From Caulobacteraceae bacterium (GTDB taxonomy: Bacteria > Pseudomonadota > Alphaproteobacteria > Caulobacterales > Aquidulcibacteraceae): a stretch of 64,000 bases of DNA. The notes under the pieces are model-generated. The model made no database searches. It was not told the origin of the DNA and saw only the letters and a list, made by a program, of their open reading frames with translations. The DNA lies in contig JADJCG010000004.1 of the NCBI GenBank assembly GCA_016703335.1, forward strand, positions 1 through 64,000, written 5' to 3'. Position numbers and translations under genes: made by a program. Every line of letters begins with the position of its first letter. The stretch's first letter is position 1. Positions 45,907 to 54,332 of this stretch are shown piece after piece.

Positions 45907-46392
45907 CTAGCCGAACTTGCGCTTCAGATCGGCCGCGCCGTCTTGAACCAAGCCCGCTTGAGCGGCGTCGCTCATGCGGTCGCGGATCATCTTCTCGGCG
46001 GCGGCGATTGCAGCTTCAGCAGCGGCGGCGCGGACTTCGTCCGCGGCCTTGGTGCCGGCTGCTGCGATGCGGTCGTTGGCCTGCTGTTCGCGGCGAGCCA
46101 TAGCGGCTTGCATCGAAGCGCGGGTTTCTTCAGCGACCAGTGCGGCTTGCTCCTTGGCGTTCGCGACGATTTCCTTGGCTTCGGCCTCGGCTGCCGCTTG
46201 CTTCGCGGTGTAGTCCGCGTGGAGCTTTTCAGCTTCCTCGCGGAGACGACGCGCCTCGTGCAGTTCCTTGGCGATCTCATTCGAACGCGCGTCGAGCGCG
46301 CCGAGGATCATCGCCGGAACTTTCAGCCAGATCATCAGAATGAAGAACGCCGAGAACGCGACGAACGCGAAAAACGTAGCATCAAAGTGCAT
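45907..46392 (-). CDS. atpF: ATP synthase F0 subunit b
   Basis: About 161 residues from the ATG at 46392, which overlaps the b' stop (TGATG). One N-terminal membrane helix (ATFFAFVAFSAFFILMIWLK) is followed by a long charged helix for the peripheral stalk (EIAKELHEARRLREEAEKLH and so on), ending QDGAADLKRKFG. The frame is intact. Last gene of the F0 operon before the terminator. Confidence 0.94.
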   Translation of the reverse strand: MHFDATFFAFVAFSAFFILMIWLKVPAMILGALDARSNEIAKELHEARRLREEAEKLHADYTAKQAAAEAEAKEIVANAKEQAALVAEETRASMQAAMARREQQANDRIAAAGTKAADEVRAAAAEAAIAAAEKMIRDRMSDAAQAGLVQDGAADLKRKFG

Positions 46393-46963
46393 CACGCTTC
46401 TCCCGCAACGCGTTGACGCGGTGCGCTAGCGTTCGCCGGCGCGAACTTGTCGGCGATGTCGCGCGCGAGCGCTTCAGCGATGCCCGGCACTTCCGCCAGC
46501 GCCTTCTTGCGCTCGGCATCGACCTTGGCTTCCGCTTCTTCGATCTTCTTGGTCAGGCGTTGCTCCGCCGCTTCCTGTTCCGCCGTCAGCTTCGCAGTGA
46601 CGTCGGCGCGGGCAGCGTCGACCAGAGCCCGTGCATCTGCACGGGCCTTGGCGACGGCCTTTTCCATGTCGACGCGCGCCTGTTCGGCCGCCGCGCTTTT
46701 CTGCGCAGCTTCGTCCAGATCGCTTTTGATCGTGCCGGCGCGCTTGGCGAGCACCGCAGTGATCTGCGGCAGCACAACGCGCGACAACGCAAATAAAGCG
46801 CAGCGAACGTGACGACGAACCAGAAGAGCTGGCTCGCGAACATCGTAGCGTCGAACGGCGGGAAGGCGCCGCCTTCGGCGCCGCCGTGCGCTGCCGCGGC
46901 ATCAGCGCCATGCGCTGCTTCCGTTGCGTGTTCGACAGTAGTTGCGTGAGGCGTCGCCGCCAT
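46392..46963 (-). CDS. atpF': ATP synthase F0 subunit b' (one frameshift)
   Basis: Second peripheral-stalk subunit, as in alphaproteobacteria. An Ala/His-rich head (MAATPHATTVEHATEAAHG) and PFDATMFASQLFWFVVTFAA begin the membrane helix. A missing base near 46790 cuts FAALYL from SRVVLPQITAVLAKRAGTIK, after which the coiled coil runs intact to RQRVAGEA. Between atpE and atpF. Confidence 0.92.
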
Positions 46964-46979
46964 TGGTTTAGCCTTTGGC

Positions 46980-47204
46980 TTAGGTGAACATCAGCAGGAG
47001 CGCGATCAGCAGCGAGAAGATGCCGAGCGCTTCGGTCACGGCGAAGCCGAAGATCAGGTTGCCGAATTGCTTCGGGGCTTCCGACGGATTGCGCAGCGCG
47101 CCCTGCAGGAAGTTACCGAAGATGATGCCCACGCCGATGCCGGCGCCGCCCATGCCAATAGCCGCAATACCGGCCCCGATCATTTTCGCTGCTTCAACGT
47201 CCAT
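46980..47204 (-). CDS. atpE: ATP synthase F0 subunit c
   Basis: 74 residues from the ATG at 47204 behind GGAGAG: two membrane helices (AAKMIGAGIAAIGMGGAGIG then VGIIFG; and NLIFGFAVTEALGIFSLLIA). The proton-carrying carboxylate is Glu58 in AVTEALG and the polar loop is RNPSEAPK. The 186-residue ORF reaching upstream is an artefact of open frame. The frame is intact. Confidence 0.96.
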   Translation of the reverse strand: MDVEAAKMIGAGIAAIGMGGAGIGVGIIFGNFLQGALRNPSEAPKQFGNLIFGFAVTEALGIFSLLIALLLMFT

Positions 47205-47239
47205 AAGTCTCTCTCCAGTTTTCTCTTTGCGATGGCCGC

Positions 47240-47992
47240 TTAGTGGCCAGGGTGAAGGGCGTCGTTCAGGTAGATGCAGGTCAGCAGCGCAAACACGTAC
47301 GCCTGCAGGAACGCAACCAGGAATTCGAGCGCGTAGAGCGCCACGGTCATCGTGAGCGGCAGAACCGAACCAAGGATCCAGATGCCGCCAGCGGCGGCCA
47401 TCATCGGGACGAAGCCGGCGAACACCTTCAGACCAAGTGGCCCGCAAGCACGTTCGCCCACAGACGAACAGCGTGTGAAAGCGGACGCGAGAAGAACGAG
47501 ATGATCTCGATGGATCACGACGAACCACAAAACGTACCAAGGCACGCCGGACGGCACGAACAGCTTCAAGAACTTGAAGCCGTTCTTCGCGATACCAACG
47601 GTGATGACCGTGAAGAACACCATCAGCGCCATCGTCGCGGTGATGATGATCTGGCTGGTCGGGGTGAAGAAGTACGGGAACATGCCCAGCATGTTCGCGG
47701 CGAAGATGAAGAGGAAGAGCGTGAACACGAACGGGAAGAAGCGCTTCACGCCTTCCTCGCCGGCGGCGTCCTTCACCATCGAATGGATAAAGCTGTAGGC
47801 GCCTTCAGCCACGACTTGCGCGCGGCCCGGTACTACGGCGGCGGGACGCATCGCCGCCCACATGAAGCCACCGGCGAGAACCACGCCAGCCGCCATGAAG
47901 ATGGTCGCGTTCGTGATGGTCGCGTCAAGCGCGCCGTTGAGCGGGTCGCTGACGTTGTTGACGTGGAACTGGTGGATCGGGTCGTTCGACAA
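47240..47992 (-). CDS. atpB: ATP synthase F0 subunit a (two compensating frameshifts)
   Basis: 250 residues, standard length, starting MSNDPIHQFHVNNVSDPLNG. Residues 161-187 (bases about 47431-47512) are out of frame between two compensating indels. Shifting the frame restores IEIISFFSRPLSHAVRLWAN then VLAGH, which contains the essential Arg of the proton channel (in AVRLWAN). A plain translation looks full length yet lacks that Arg. The flanks (FAANMLGMFPYFFTPTSQI, and ALEFLVAFLQAYVFALLTCI) are normal. Confidence 0.94.
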   Translation of the reverse strand: MSNDPIHQFHVNNVSDPLNGALDATITNATIFMAAGVVLAGGFMWAAMRPAAVVPGRAQVVAEGAYSFIHSMVKDAAGEEGVKRFFPFVFTLFLFIFAANMLGMFPYFFTPTSQIIITATMALMVFFTVITVGIAKNGFKFLKLFVPSGVPWYVLWFVVIHRDHLVLLASAFTRCSSVGERACGPLGLKVFAGFVPMMAAAGGIWILGSVLPLTMTVALYALEFLVAFLQAYVFALLTCIYLNDALHPGH

Positions 47993-48003
47993 AACTCAAA
48001 TCC

Positions 48004-48341
48004 TCAATCGTCGTCGTCCGGGATGGACGGCGCGTTCGGGTCCGGCGGATTGGCCTTGTTGAACGACTGCGCCACGCGCACGACGTTCACAACGCCGGCC
48101 GCAAACCCCAGCCTAAAGCCGATGCCTAAGCCCCACCAGGTGAGCTGTGGAGAAAGTAATCCGCCCCATACCCGAGCAATGCCCCGACAATAATCGCCGC
48201 GCCGAACTCTCCGCCGAACCGCATCGCGAGCGATGCCGGGCTCTGGGCCGGAGCGTTTTTCGAGGCGCCTTCGCCCCTGGCTTTGGCTACGCGCCGGCGC
48301 AGGTTAGAAAGGTCGTCCTCGGGCGGTTTTTTATCAGCCAT
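48004..48341 (-). CDS. atpI: ATP synthase accessory protein AtpI (one frameshift)
   Basis: Starts MADKKPPEDDLSNLRRRVAK at 48341; the first membrane helix is FGGEFGAAIIVGALLGYGAD with YFLHSSPGG. An indel near 48128 separates it from WWGLGIGFRLGFAAGVVNVV, the second helix, which ends SIPDDDD at a stop on 48004-48006. AtpI supports c-ring assembly and Mg2+ uptake. First gene of the F0 operon. Confidence 0.85.
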
Positions 48342-48529
48342 TGAACGGTCCACGCGCCCCCTAAAGATCGAGGACGGGGGGCGACTCATATTGAGCACCC
48401 CCCGTTCGCGCGCGCGGAAACTAGCAGGGGTCGCGCGAGGGTCAAGGAAGCCGCGTGCGACATTTGCTGCGGTTTTGGAGCGCCGGCGCACGACCGCCCT
48501 GCGAAACTGGAGGGGCGTTGGTTTCCCCG

Positions 48530-48604
48530 CCTTCGACAGGCTCAGGCTGACGCTGGTGGCTGGTCAGCCCGCTGCACGGCGCGTCACCCTGAGCTTGTCG
48601 AAGG
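48530..48604. repeat. Dispersed palindromic repeat element
   Basis: CCTTCGACAGGCTCAGGCTG (48530-48549) and its imperfect inverse CACCCTGAGCTTGTCGAAGG (48584-48604 region) flank a 30-base centre. This TTCGACAGGCTCAG/CTGAGCTTGTCGAA pair is a common intergenic repeat in alphaproteobacterial genomes. It lies between the atpI promoter side and the 3' end of the TonB receptor gene. Confidence 0.75.
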
Positions 48605-48631
48605 GCGACGCCACCGGCGTGAATATCGGAG

Positions 48632-50737
48632 TTAGAACGTGCCGCTGAGCTGGAGAATGAACCAGGGCGCTTGGGCGAACTCGCGCTGGCGATAGTCGCG
48701 CGAGGTGTTGATGCCGTTGCGGCCGAGCGACTGAAGTCCCGGCGTGCCCAAGTCTCCATCTTGGTCGAAGAAGCGCCGGTCGCGATAAACGGTGCCATCG
48801 AAGAGGTTCGCGGCGATCGCGGTGAGCTTCATCCCATGCGGCAGCGCGGTCGTTTCAACGGTGAGGTCTACCCAGGGGCCTTCTTCGCTCGTGTCGATCT
48901 CATTGAAACGATAGGCCTGAACTTCGCCTTCCTTGAAGACGCTGATGTTCCAGGCGATCTGCAGATCCGGCAGATCCTGGCGGAAGTTCACCTCGATCTG
49001 CGATTCCGGCCTGTAGGAGAAGATGCGCGGTTGATTGGTCAGCGGATCGGTGACTTCGGTGTCCCAGAGATAGCCGGAGATCGTCAGACGTCCGCCTTCG
49101 ATGAAGGAGACCGGCGTCGAGAAGTTCACATCGAGGCTCGTGGCTTCGCCGTCACCCAGATTGCCTGGCGCGTCGTAACCGGCGGCAGGAATGTAGACGA
49201 CGTCTGTGACGTCGCTGATCTGGTGTTGCGTCAGCGTCAGGCCGAGCGCTGCGCCGCCAGGGAAGTGCAAGTCGGCGCCGAGTTCGTAGCGCCAATCCGT
49301 TTGCGGCACGAGATCGGGGTTGCCGCCAGAGATGATGGCGTCAGCCGTCGCTGCAGCCGAGACGAAATCACCGAAATCGAGCTGGCTCACATCGCGATAG
49401 ACGCGGAAGCGCAATTGGTTGTTGCCCGCGAACGTGCGCGTGATCTGCACGGAGGGCTTCCAGAAGGCGAGATCGACGGTCTGGTTACTGTCGCCGGTGA
49501 AGGTCAGCGTTGAGGTTTCCCAGTTCAGACGGGTCTCGACTGACCATTGGTCGTTTGGCCGCCAGGTGTGCGAGGCAAACAATTCGGCGCGCTCTTCTTC
49601 AACGAGCACGTTGGCGTTGTCGAAAGTGGGCGGTGCGAACGAGCCCTCTAGATCCAAGCGCTGATCCAGCGAATTGAATGCGCCTTCAGCGCCGAACTCA
49701 ATGCGATGGTGTGTGCCGAGTGAGCGCGACAGGCTGATGCGCGCGATGGACTCGCCTGATTCCTGGCGAATGTCCTGGAAGAAGTCGCCGTCGAAGGCGC
49801 CCAGGCCGTTGAGGAAGAGATCGTTCTCGTCGCTCTCGTAGTTGCTGCGGTTGATGAGGCCGATAAGCGCGAGTGACCATGGCCCGACATCGCGGTCGTA
49901 GTTGACGCCGAACTCGTAGCCGCGGTTTTGCTCGGTAATATCCTGCAACAGCGCGCTGTCGGGGGTATCGAGCGCATCGAAGAAATAATAATCGTTGTCG
50001 GCGTTGAATCGATTTGCGTTCAATTGTCCATTGACGCTGAGGCGTCCGCCCCAGAGCGGAAAGGCGAGGCTGCCGGTTATGGAAGCTTCGCGGAAATCGC
50101 GCGGCGAAGGCGTTTCGGCGCGGCCGGTGTAAACGTCGCCCGGCTCATCGTAGAATAAGCGCCAGCCCGGCAGATCGCGATATTGCGAGAAGATTGATCC
50201 AGCGATGCTGTATTCGACGTTGCCATTGCGGCCGCTGTACGAGACTTCGCCACGCGGGGCAGGCACGCCGCGCGATGTGAGTTCAAAGCCGCCGGAATAG
50301 ACGCCGCTGCCAGCAGATTCTGTGCGCACGACGTTGAGCAATGTCGACTGGCCCGATGCGTCGCCGGCGACTGCAGCGCCGCGCAAAATTTCGAGGCGCA
50401 CGACTTGGCTCGCGGGAATGCGCGAAAGAATGCCGCCGACACCTTGGCTCTTGGTGCTGGGGCGAACGCCGTCGATCAGCACATTGCCGACAGCGCCGGA
50501 AAATCCGCGGCGATCTTCGCCGCCATCAAGGGAAAATCCGGGGATCTGGCTGACCATGTCGAGCGCGGTCTGCGGATTGAACTGGGCGAACTGCGCCGCC
50601 TCGTAAATCACGCGATCCGCTTGCGAGGAGGTGGGCGTAACCGCTCTTTCGCTTGTCGGTGTAGGTGTTGGCGGCGCTTCTTGCGCGTACGCGACGCCGG
50701 TCAAAGCCAGCGCCGAGACCATCATACGGCCAAGCAT
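48632..50737 (-). CDS. TonB-dependent outer-membrane receptor
   Basis: 701 residues, intact, with a signal peptide (MMVSALALTGVAYAQ). The plug domain has TALDMVSQIPGFSLDGGEDR, then AVGNVLIDGVRPSTKSQGVG and QVVRLEILRGAAVAG. The barrel ends with an aromatic residue (QAPWFILQLSGTF), as expected for outer-membrane insertion. The substrate is not evident; no TonB box is clear and no uptake genes are adjacent. Confidence 0.9.
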   Translation of the reverse strand: MLGRMMVSALALTGVAYAQEAPPTPTPTSERAVTPTSSQADRVIYEAAQFAQFNPQTALDMVSQIPGFSLDGGEDRRGFSGAVGNVLIDGVRPSTKSQGVGGILSRIPASQVVRLEILRGAAVAGDASGQSTLLNVVRTESAGSGVYSGGFELTSRGVPAPRGEVSYSGRNGNVEYSIAGSIFSQYRDLPGWRLFYDEPGDVYTGRAETPSPRDFREASITGSLAFPLWGGRLSVNGQLNANRFNADNDYYFFDALDTPDSALLQDITEQNRGYEFGVNYDRDVGPWSLALIGLINRSNYESDENDLFLNGLGAFDGDFFQDIRQESGESIARISLSRSLGTHHRIEFGAEGAFNSLDQRLDLEGSFAPPTFDNANVLVEEERAELFASHTWRPNDQWSVETRLNWETSTLTFTGDSNQTVDLAFWKPSVQITRTFAGNNQLRFRVYRDVSQLDFGDFVSAAATADAIISGGNPDLVPQTDWRYELGADLHFPGGAALGLTLTQHQISDVTDVVYIPAAGYDAPGNLGDGEATSLDVNFSTPVSFIEGGRLTISGYLWDTEVTDPLTNQPRIFSYRPESQIEVNFRQDLPDLQIAWNISVFKEGEVQAYRFNEIDTSEEGPWVDLTVETTALPHGMKLTAIAANLFDGTVYRDRRFFDQDGDLGTPGLQSLGRNGINTSRDYRQREFAQAPWFILQLSGTF

Positions 50738-50901
50738 TTCTACTCCCCTCCCGTCGCCGTCTCCCGCGGCGTGCGGCTTCGCGCACTAGCGCTGCTGCAT
50801 GTTTCAAGATGATTGCAGCGTGTTTCTTGGAGGCGACTAGGGCGGACTTTTTCGAGGCAAATGCAGCGGGTTGCGACGAAGCGGCCACAGTGCGCGACGG
50901 C

Positions 50902-50942
50902 TGAAATGCGAAAGCGCCGCTGGGGGTGAACCCAACGGCGCT
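50902..50942 (-). terminator. Hairpin after the small basic peptide gene
   Basis: On the minus strand AGCGCCGTTGGG-TTCACC-CCCAGCGGCGCT followed by TTCGCATTT: a 12-bp stem with one mismatch, 26 bases after the stop at 50968. Probable terminator with a weak T tract. Confidence 0.6.
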
Positions 50943-50967
50943 CCGTAGTTTTGGAAGTTGAAGAAAG

Positions 50968-51045
50968 TTACTTCTTCTTCTTCGCCTTGGCTTTGGTTTT
51001 CGCGCCAGACTTGGCAACCTTCGCCGTTTTCTTTTTCGCAGCCAT
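50968..51045 (-). CDS. Tiny Lys/Ala-rich basic peptide, 25 residues
   Basis: The reading is MAAKKKTAKVAKSGAKTKAK then AKKKK, 25 residues with 13 lysines and no acidic residue. A strong GGGGAGG site lies 8 bases before the ATG at 51045 and a hairpin follows the stop, so it has the layout of an independent gene. The composition resembles histone H1-like C-terminal tails of bacterial nucleoid proteins, but length and context do not prove a role. Too short for most gene finders. Confidence 0.55.
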   Translation of the reverse strand: MAAKKKTAKVAKSGAKTKAKAKKKK

Positions 51046-51121
51046 AGTATCAACCTCCCCTAACATTGGGATGCATAAAGTTCTGCGTCGATTCTCTAAA
51101 TTGTAAATGACTGCGGACGAA

Positions 51122-52501
51122 CTAGCCGCCGCCGACGGTCAAGCCGGTGATGTAGAGTGTTGGTTGTCCAACGCCGACTGGCACGCTCTGTCCGGCTTTG
51201 CCGCAGGTGCCGACTCCTTCGTCGAGTTTGAGATCGTTGCCGATCATCGTCACGCGCGTGAGCGCACTCGGACCATCGCCAATCAGCGTCGCGCCTTTGA
51301 TCGGATATTTGATCTTTCCGTCTTCGACAAAGTACGCCTCGGTGCATTGGAAAACGAACTTGCCGGAGGTGATGTCGACCTGTCCGCCCCCGAAATTAAC
51401 CGCGTAAACGCCGCGCTTCAGCGAACGCAGGATCTCTTCTGGGTCGCGTTCACCGGCGGTCATGAAGGTGTTGGTCATGCGCGGCATCGGCCGGTGCGCG
51501 TAGCTTTCACGGCGGCCCGAACCGGTCGGCGCAACGCCAGTGAGTCGCGCGTTCAAGCGATCCTGCAGATAGCCTTTGAGGATGCCGTCTTCGATCAGAA
51601 CGGTACGTTGAGTCGGCGTGCCTTCGTCGTCGATCGTTAGCGAGCCGCGACGATTTTCGAGCGTGCCGTCATCCACAACTGTTACACCGGGCGCTGCGAC
51701 GCGTTGTCCGATCATGCCGGAAAAAGCGCTGGTGCCTTTGCGGTTGAAGTCGCCTTCAAGTCCGTGGCCGACCGCTTCGTGCAGCAACACGCCGGGCCAA
51801 CCTGGGCCGAGCACAACATCCATCTCGCCGGCAGGCGCAGGTTCGGCGTCGAGATTGACCAGCGCGATTCGCAGCGCTTCGTCGGCCAACGCTTTCCACC
51901 GCTCGGGCGAAATGAACACCTCATAGGGTTCGCGCCCGCCGGCGCCGGCCGAGCCAGATTCACGGCGGCCATCGCGCTCGACGGTGATCGAGACGTTCAC
52001 GCGCACCAGCGGGCGGTGGTCGGTGAGCCTTGCCCCATCGGGGCGCAGAATGGTGAGCCCCCGGCGCGCGCCGGCGAGCGTCGCGGCGACCTGAACCACG
52101 CGCGGGTCTTTGGCCCGGCAATAGGCGTCGATCTCGGCCAGGAGATTGGTTTTGTCGGTGAAAGAGGGCGCTTCGATCGGGTCGAAGTCGGCGTAGAGTT
52201 GGCGGTTCACCTTGGCCGGGCTGACGTCGAGCGTGCCCGAGTGTCCCATCTTCACGGCGGCGGCCGCTTCGGCGGCGCGTGAAACGGCGTCCGTCTCCAG
52301 CACGCTGGCGTGGCCGTAGCCGGCGCGCTCGCCGGCGACGACGCGCAGGCCGAAGCCTTGGGTGGCGTCGAAGGAGGCCGATTTCAGCCGGCCGTCATCC
52401 CAATAGAAGCTCTCGGCCCGGGTATCCTCAGCGAAGATTTCGCCGTCATCGGCGCCCTTGGCGGCGTCCGCGAGGATGCGCGCAGCGGCATCCCAATCCA
52501 T
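51122..52501 (-). CDS. tldD: TldD metalloprotease
   Basis: 459 residues, intact. The zinc-binding motif is LLHEAVGHGLEGDFNRKGTS (HExxxH type). Other family stretches: DGRLKSASFDATQGFGLRVV, TIDDEGTPTQRTVLIEDGIL, and the Cys/Gly-rich end GVGTCGKAGQSVPVGVGQPT. TldD works with TldE in processing of small peptides and antitoxins. TldE is not in the window. Confidence 0.94.
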   Translation of the reverse strand: MDWDAAARILADAAKGADDGEIFAEDTRAESFYWDDGRLKSASFDATQGFGLRVVAGERAGYGHASVLETDAVSRAAEAAAAVKMGHSGTLDVSPAKVNRQLYADFDPIEAPSFTDKTNLLAEIDAYCRAKDPRVVQVAATLAGARRGLTILRPDGARLTDHRPLVRVNVSITVERDGRRESGSAGAGGREPYEVFISPERWKALADEALRIALVNLDAEPAPAGEMDVVLGPGWPGVLLHEAVGHGLEGDFNRKGTSAFSGMIGQRVAAPGVTVVDDGTLENRRGSLTIDDEGTPTQRTVLIEDGILKGYLQDRLNARLTGVAPTGSGRRESYAHRPMPRMTNTFMTAGERDPEEILRSLKRGVYAVNFGGGQVDITSGKFVFQCTEAYFVEDGKIKYPIKGATLIGDGPSALTRVTMIGNDLKLDEGVGTCGKAGQSVPVGVGQPTLYITGLTVGGG

Positions 52502-52575
52502 TTCGGCGGCATGTTCGGGGGTTGCGGAAGCCCATCGGCCATGTCGCGTTCGTCTCCGGGAGAATTACGTCCGGT

Positions 52576-53287
52576 CTATATAGGCCTGGAGTCGCGGCCG
52601 CGCCGTAGCCGGAACGGTCGAAAGCTGAAGTCGCTGATTTTACTGGCGTCGGTGCCGGTCTGGACGGCCGCCAAATGATCGCGGCGCTGACGGGCAAAAC
52701 GCTGGAGTTCGGCGTTGGCCGGGCCCCAATCGGGCTAGATCTCCAAGGCGGTATTATAATCCTCGTAGGCGCCCCGGAGGTCGCCCAGGCCTCGCGCGCC
52801 GCGCCTCGGTTGAAATAGGCCTTGTAGGGCTCCTGCACGCCGAGCCCGAGCGCTTCGGTGAAGGCGGCGATGGCGGGGCCATAGCTGGCGCAGCTGCACC
52901 AGCACCGCGCCGCGATTCAGGTGCGCCTCGGGGTGGCGGCGGTCGAGGCGAATGACCGCGTCGAAAGTCGGCCAGCGCCGGTTCGTTCTGCTGGCGGCGC
53001 ATATGGGTGACGCCGCGATTGATCAGCAGCTGGATTTCCGTCGCCTGCGTCGATGTGGCGGTAATTCAGCGCTTGGGTGCATCCTTGATCGTTTCGGTCC
53101 GAGGTATCGCCACGCACCACCTGCTTCGCTGCAGCGGCGGGCATTCGCGTCGCGCCCAACGACGGTAACGGCGCGGGGATCGCTGCGTTGCGCGAAGCAT
53201 GCGGGCGCGAAAATGACGCGCGCCGCGGCGAAGAGCCGCGAGCGCCAGAATCGCCAACGAGAAGCGCCTTGGAAGCCAAGCGCGGCT
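52576..53287 (-). CDS. Secreted TPR protein (many frameshifts)
   Basis: Starts near 53287 (MSRAWLPRRFSLAILALAAL, signal peptide). Across at least four indels it reads ALNYRHIDAGD, then GVTHMRRQQNEPALADF, HPEAHLNRGAVLVQL, EALGLGVQEPYKAYFNRGAA then RE, and the C-terminus DHLAAVQTGTDASKISDFSF then RPF, with the stop at 52576-52578. The paired-helix units (NRGA.lvqL..y..AI..f..AL) are TPRs. No single frame longer than about 130 codons survives. Immediately upstream of tldD on the same strand and divergent from coxB. Confidence 0.6.
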
Positions 53288-53416
53288 CATGCTAGCACCC
53301 CACCCGGTTGGAGACTTACAAAGCAGCAAGGCGCGGTCGAATGCCGCGCCCGGCGAGTATAGGCGTCAGCTTCGGCGCGCGCCATACCGGCGCTGAATCT
53401 CGAGGAGGAGAACTGC

Positions 53417-54318
53417 GTGAAGCGAGGGGCTTGGATCGCAAGCATCGCCGCTGGTGCGATGTCATTTGCGGGCGCTGCACACGCGACGACACCGCTGCGC
53501 GAGGGGCAGCCGACTCCAGGTGCTGTGCACCTGCAGCCTGCGGCTACGGAAATTATGCGTGAGATCACTGCGTTTCACGATTTTCTCCTGTGGATCATCG
53601 TCGCGATCTCCGTGTTCGTCGCCGCACTCTTGTTGTGGGTCATGGTGCGCTACAACCGCCGCGCCAATCCGACGCCGAAAAATTCACGCACAACATGCTT
53701 GGTGGAAGTCATCTGGACGGTCGTGCCCGTTCTTATCCTGGTGGTCATCGCGTGGAAGTCCTTCCCGCTGATCTACAGAGAAGAACGTATCCCAGACCAA
53801 GCTGAACTGACACTGAAGGTCACCGGCAATTCCTGGTTCTGGAATTTCGAATATCCCGACGCTGGTGTCACGATTGCGGCGAACTTGCTGCCTGAAGAGG
53901 ATGCGCGCGCGTCTGGCCGTCCATATCTCTTGGCGACGACTGCGCCGCTGCTGGTGCCTGTCGACACCACTGTTCGCGTGCTCGTGACGTCGAACGACGT
54001 GATCCACGCCTTCGCGGTGCCGGCGTTCGGCGTGAAGGAAGATGCGATCCAAGGCCGCGTGAACGAGACGTGGTTCAACGTTGATCGTCCTGGCATCTAT
54101 TATGGTCAGTGCTCTGAACTCTGCGGCATCAATCACGCATACATGCCGATCGAAATTCACGCGGTGAGCCGCGAAGAATTCAATCCATGGATCGCAGCGC
54201 AAGGCGGGCACGATCGCTTCCGCCGAACCGGCGGCGACACCTGCCGCGGGCGAAACGCCGGCCACGCCGCCGCCTGAACAACGACACGGCCGCTGCGCCG
54301 TCGACCACGACGCGCTGA
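53417..54318 (+). CDS. coxB: Cytochrome c oxidase subunit II (several frameshifts)
   Basis: Signal peptide, then two membrane helices (FHDFLLWIIVAISVFVAALL and EVIWTVVPVLILVVIAWKSF) and the CuA domain with YYGQCSELCGINHAYMPIEI. Two compensating indels near 53685-53702 garble FTHNMLVEV into NSRTTCLVEV without losing the frame downstream. After QGG near 54208 a further indel shifts the C-terminus, which should read TIASAEPAATPAAGETPATP then DTAAAPSTTTR, ending at 54318. First gene of the cox cluster. Confidence 0.94.
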
Positions 54319-54332
54319 GGAGCAAGGGAACT

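Noticed and set aside
46980..47540. 186-codon version of atpE
   Set aside because: The first 112 codons run through the atpE-atpB gap and atpB coding sequence; the 74-codon form has the proper ribosome site and family length.
48671..49513. 280-codon plus-strand open frame
   Set aside because: Antisense to the intact TonB receptor gene.
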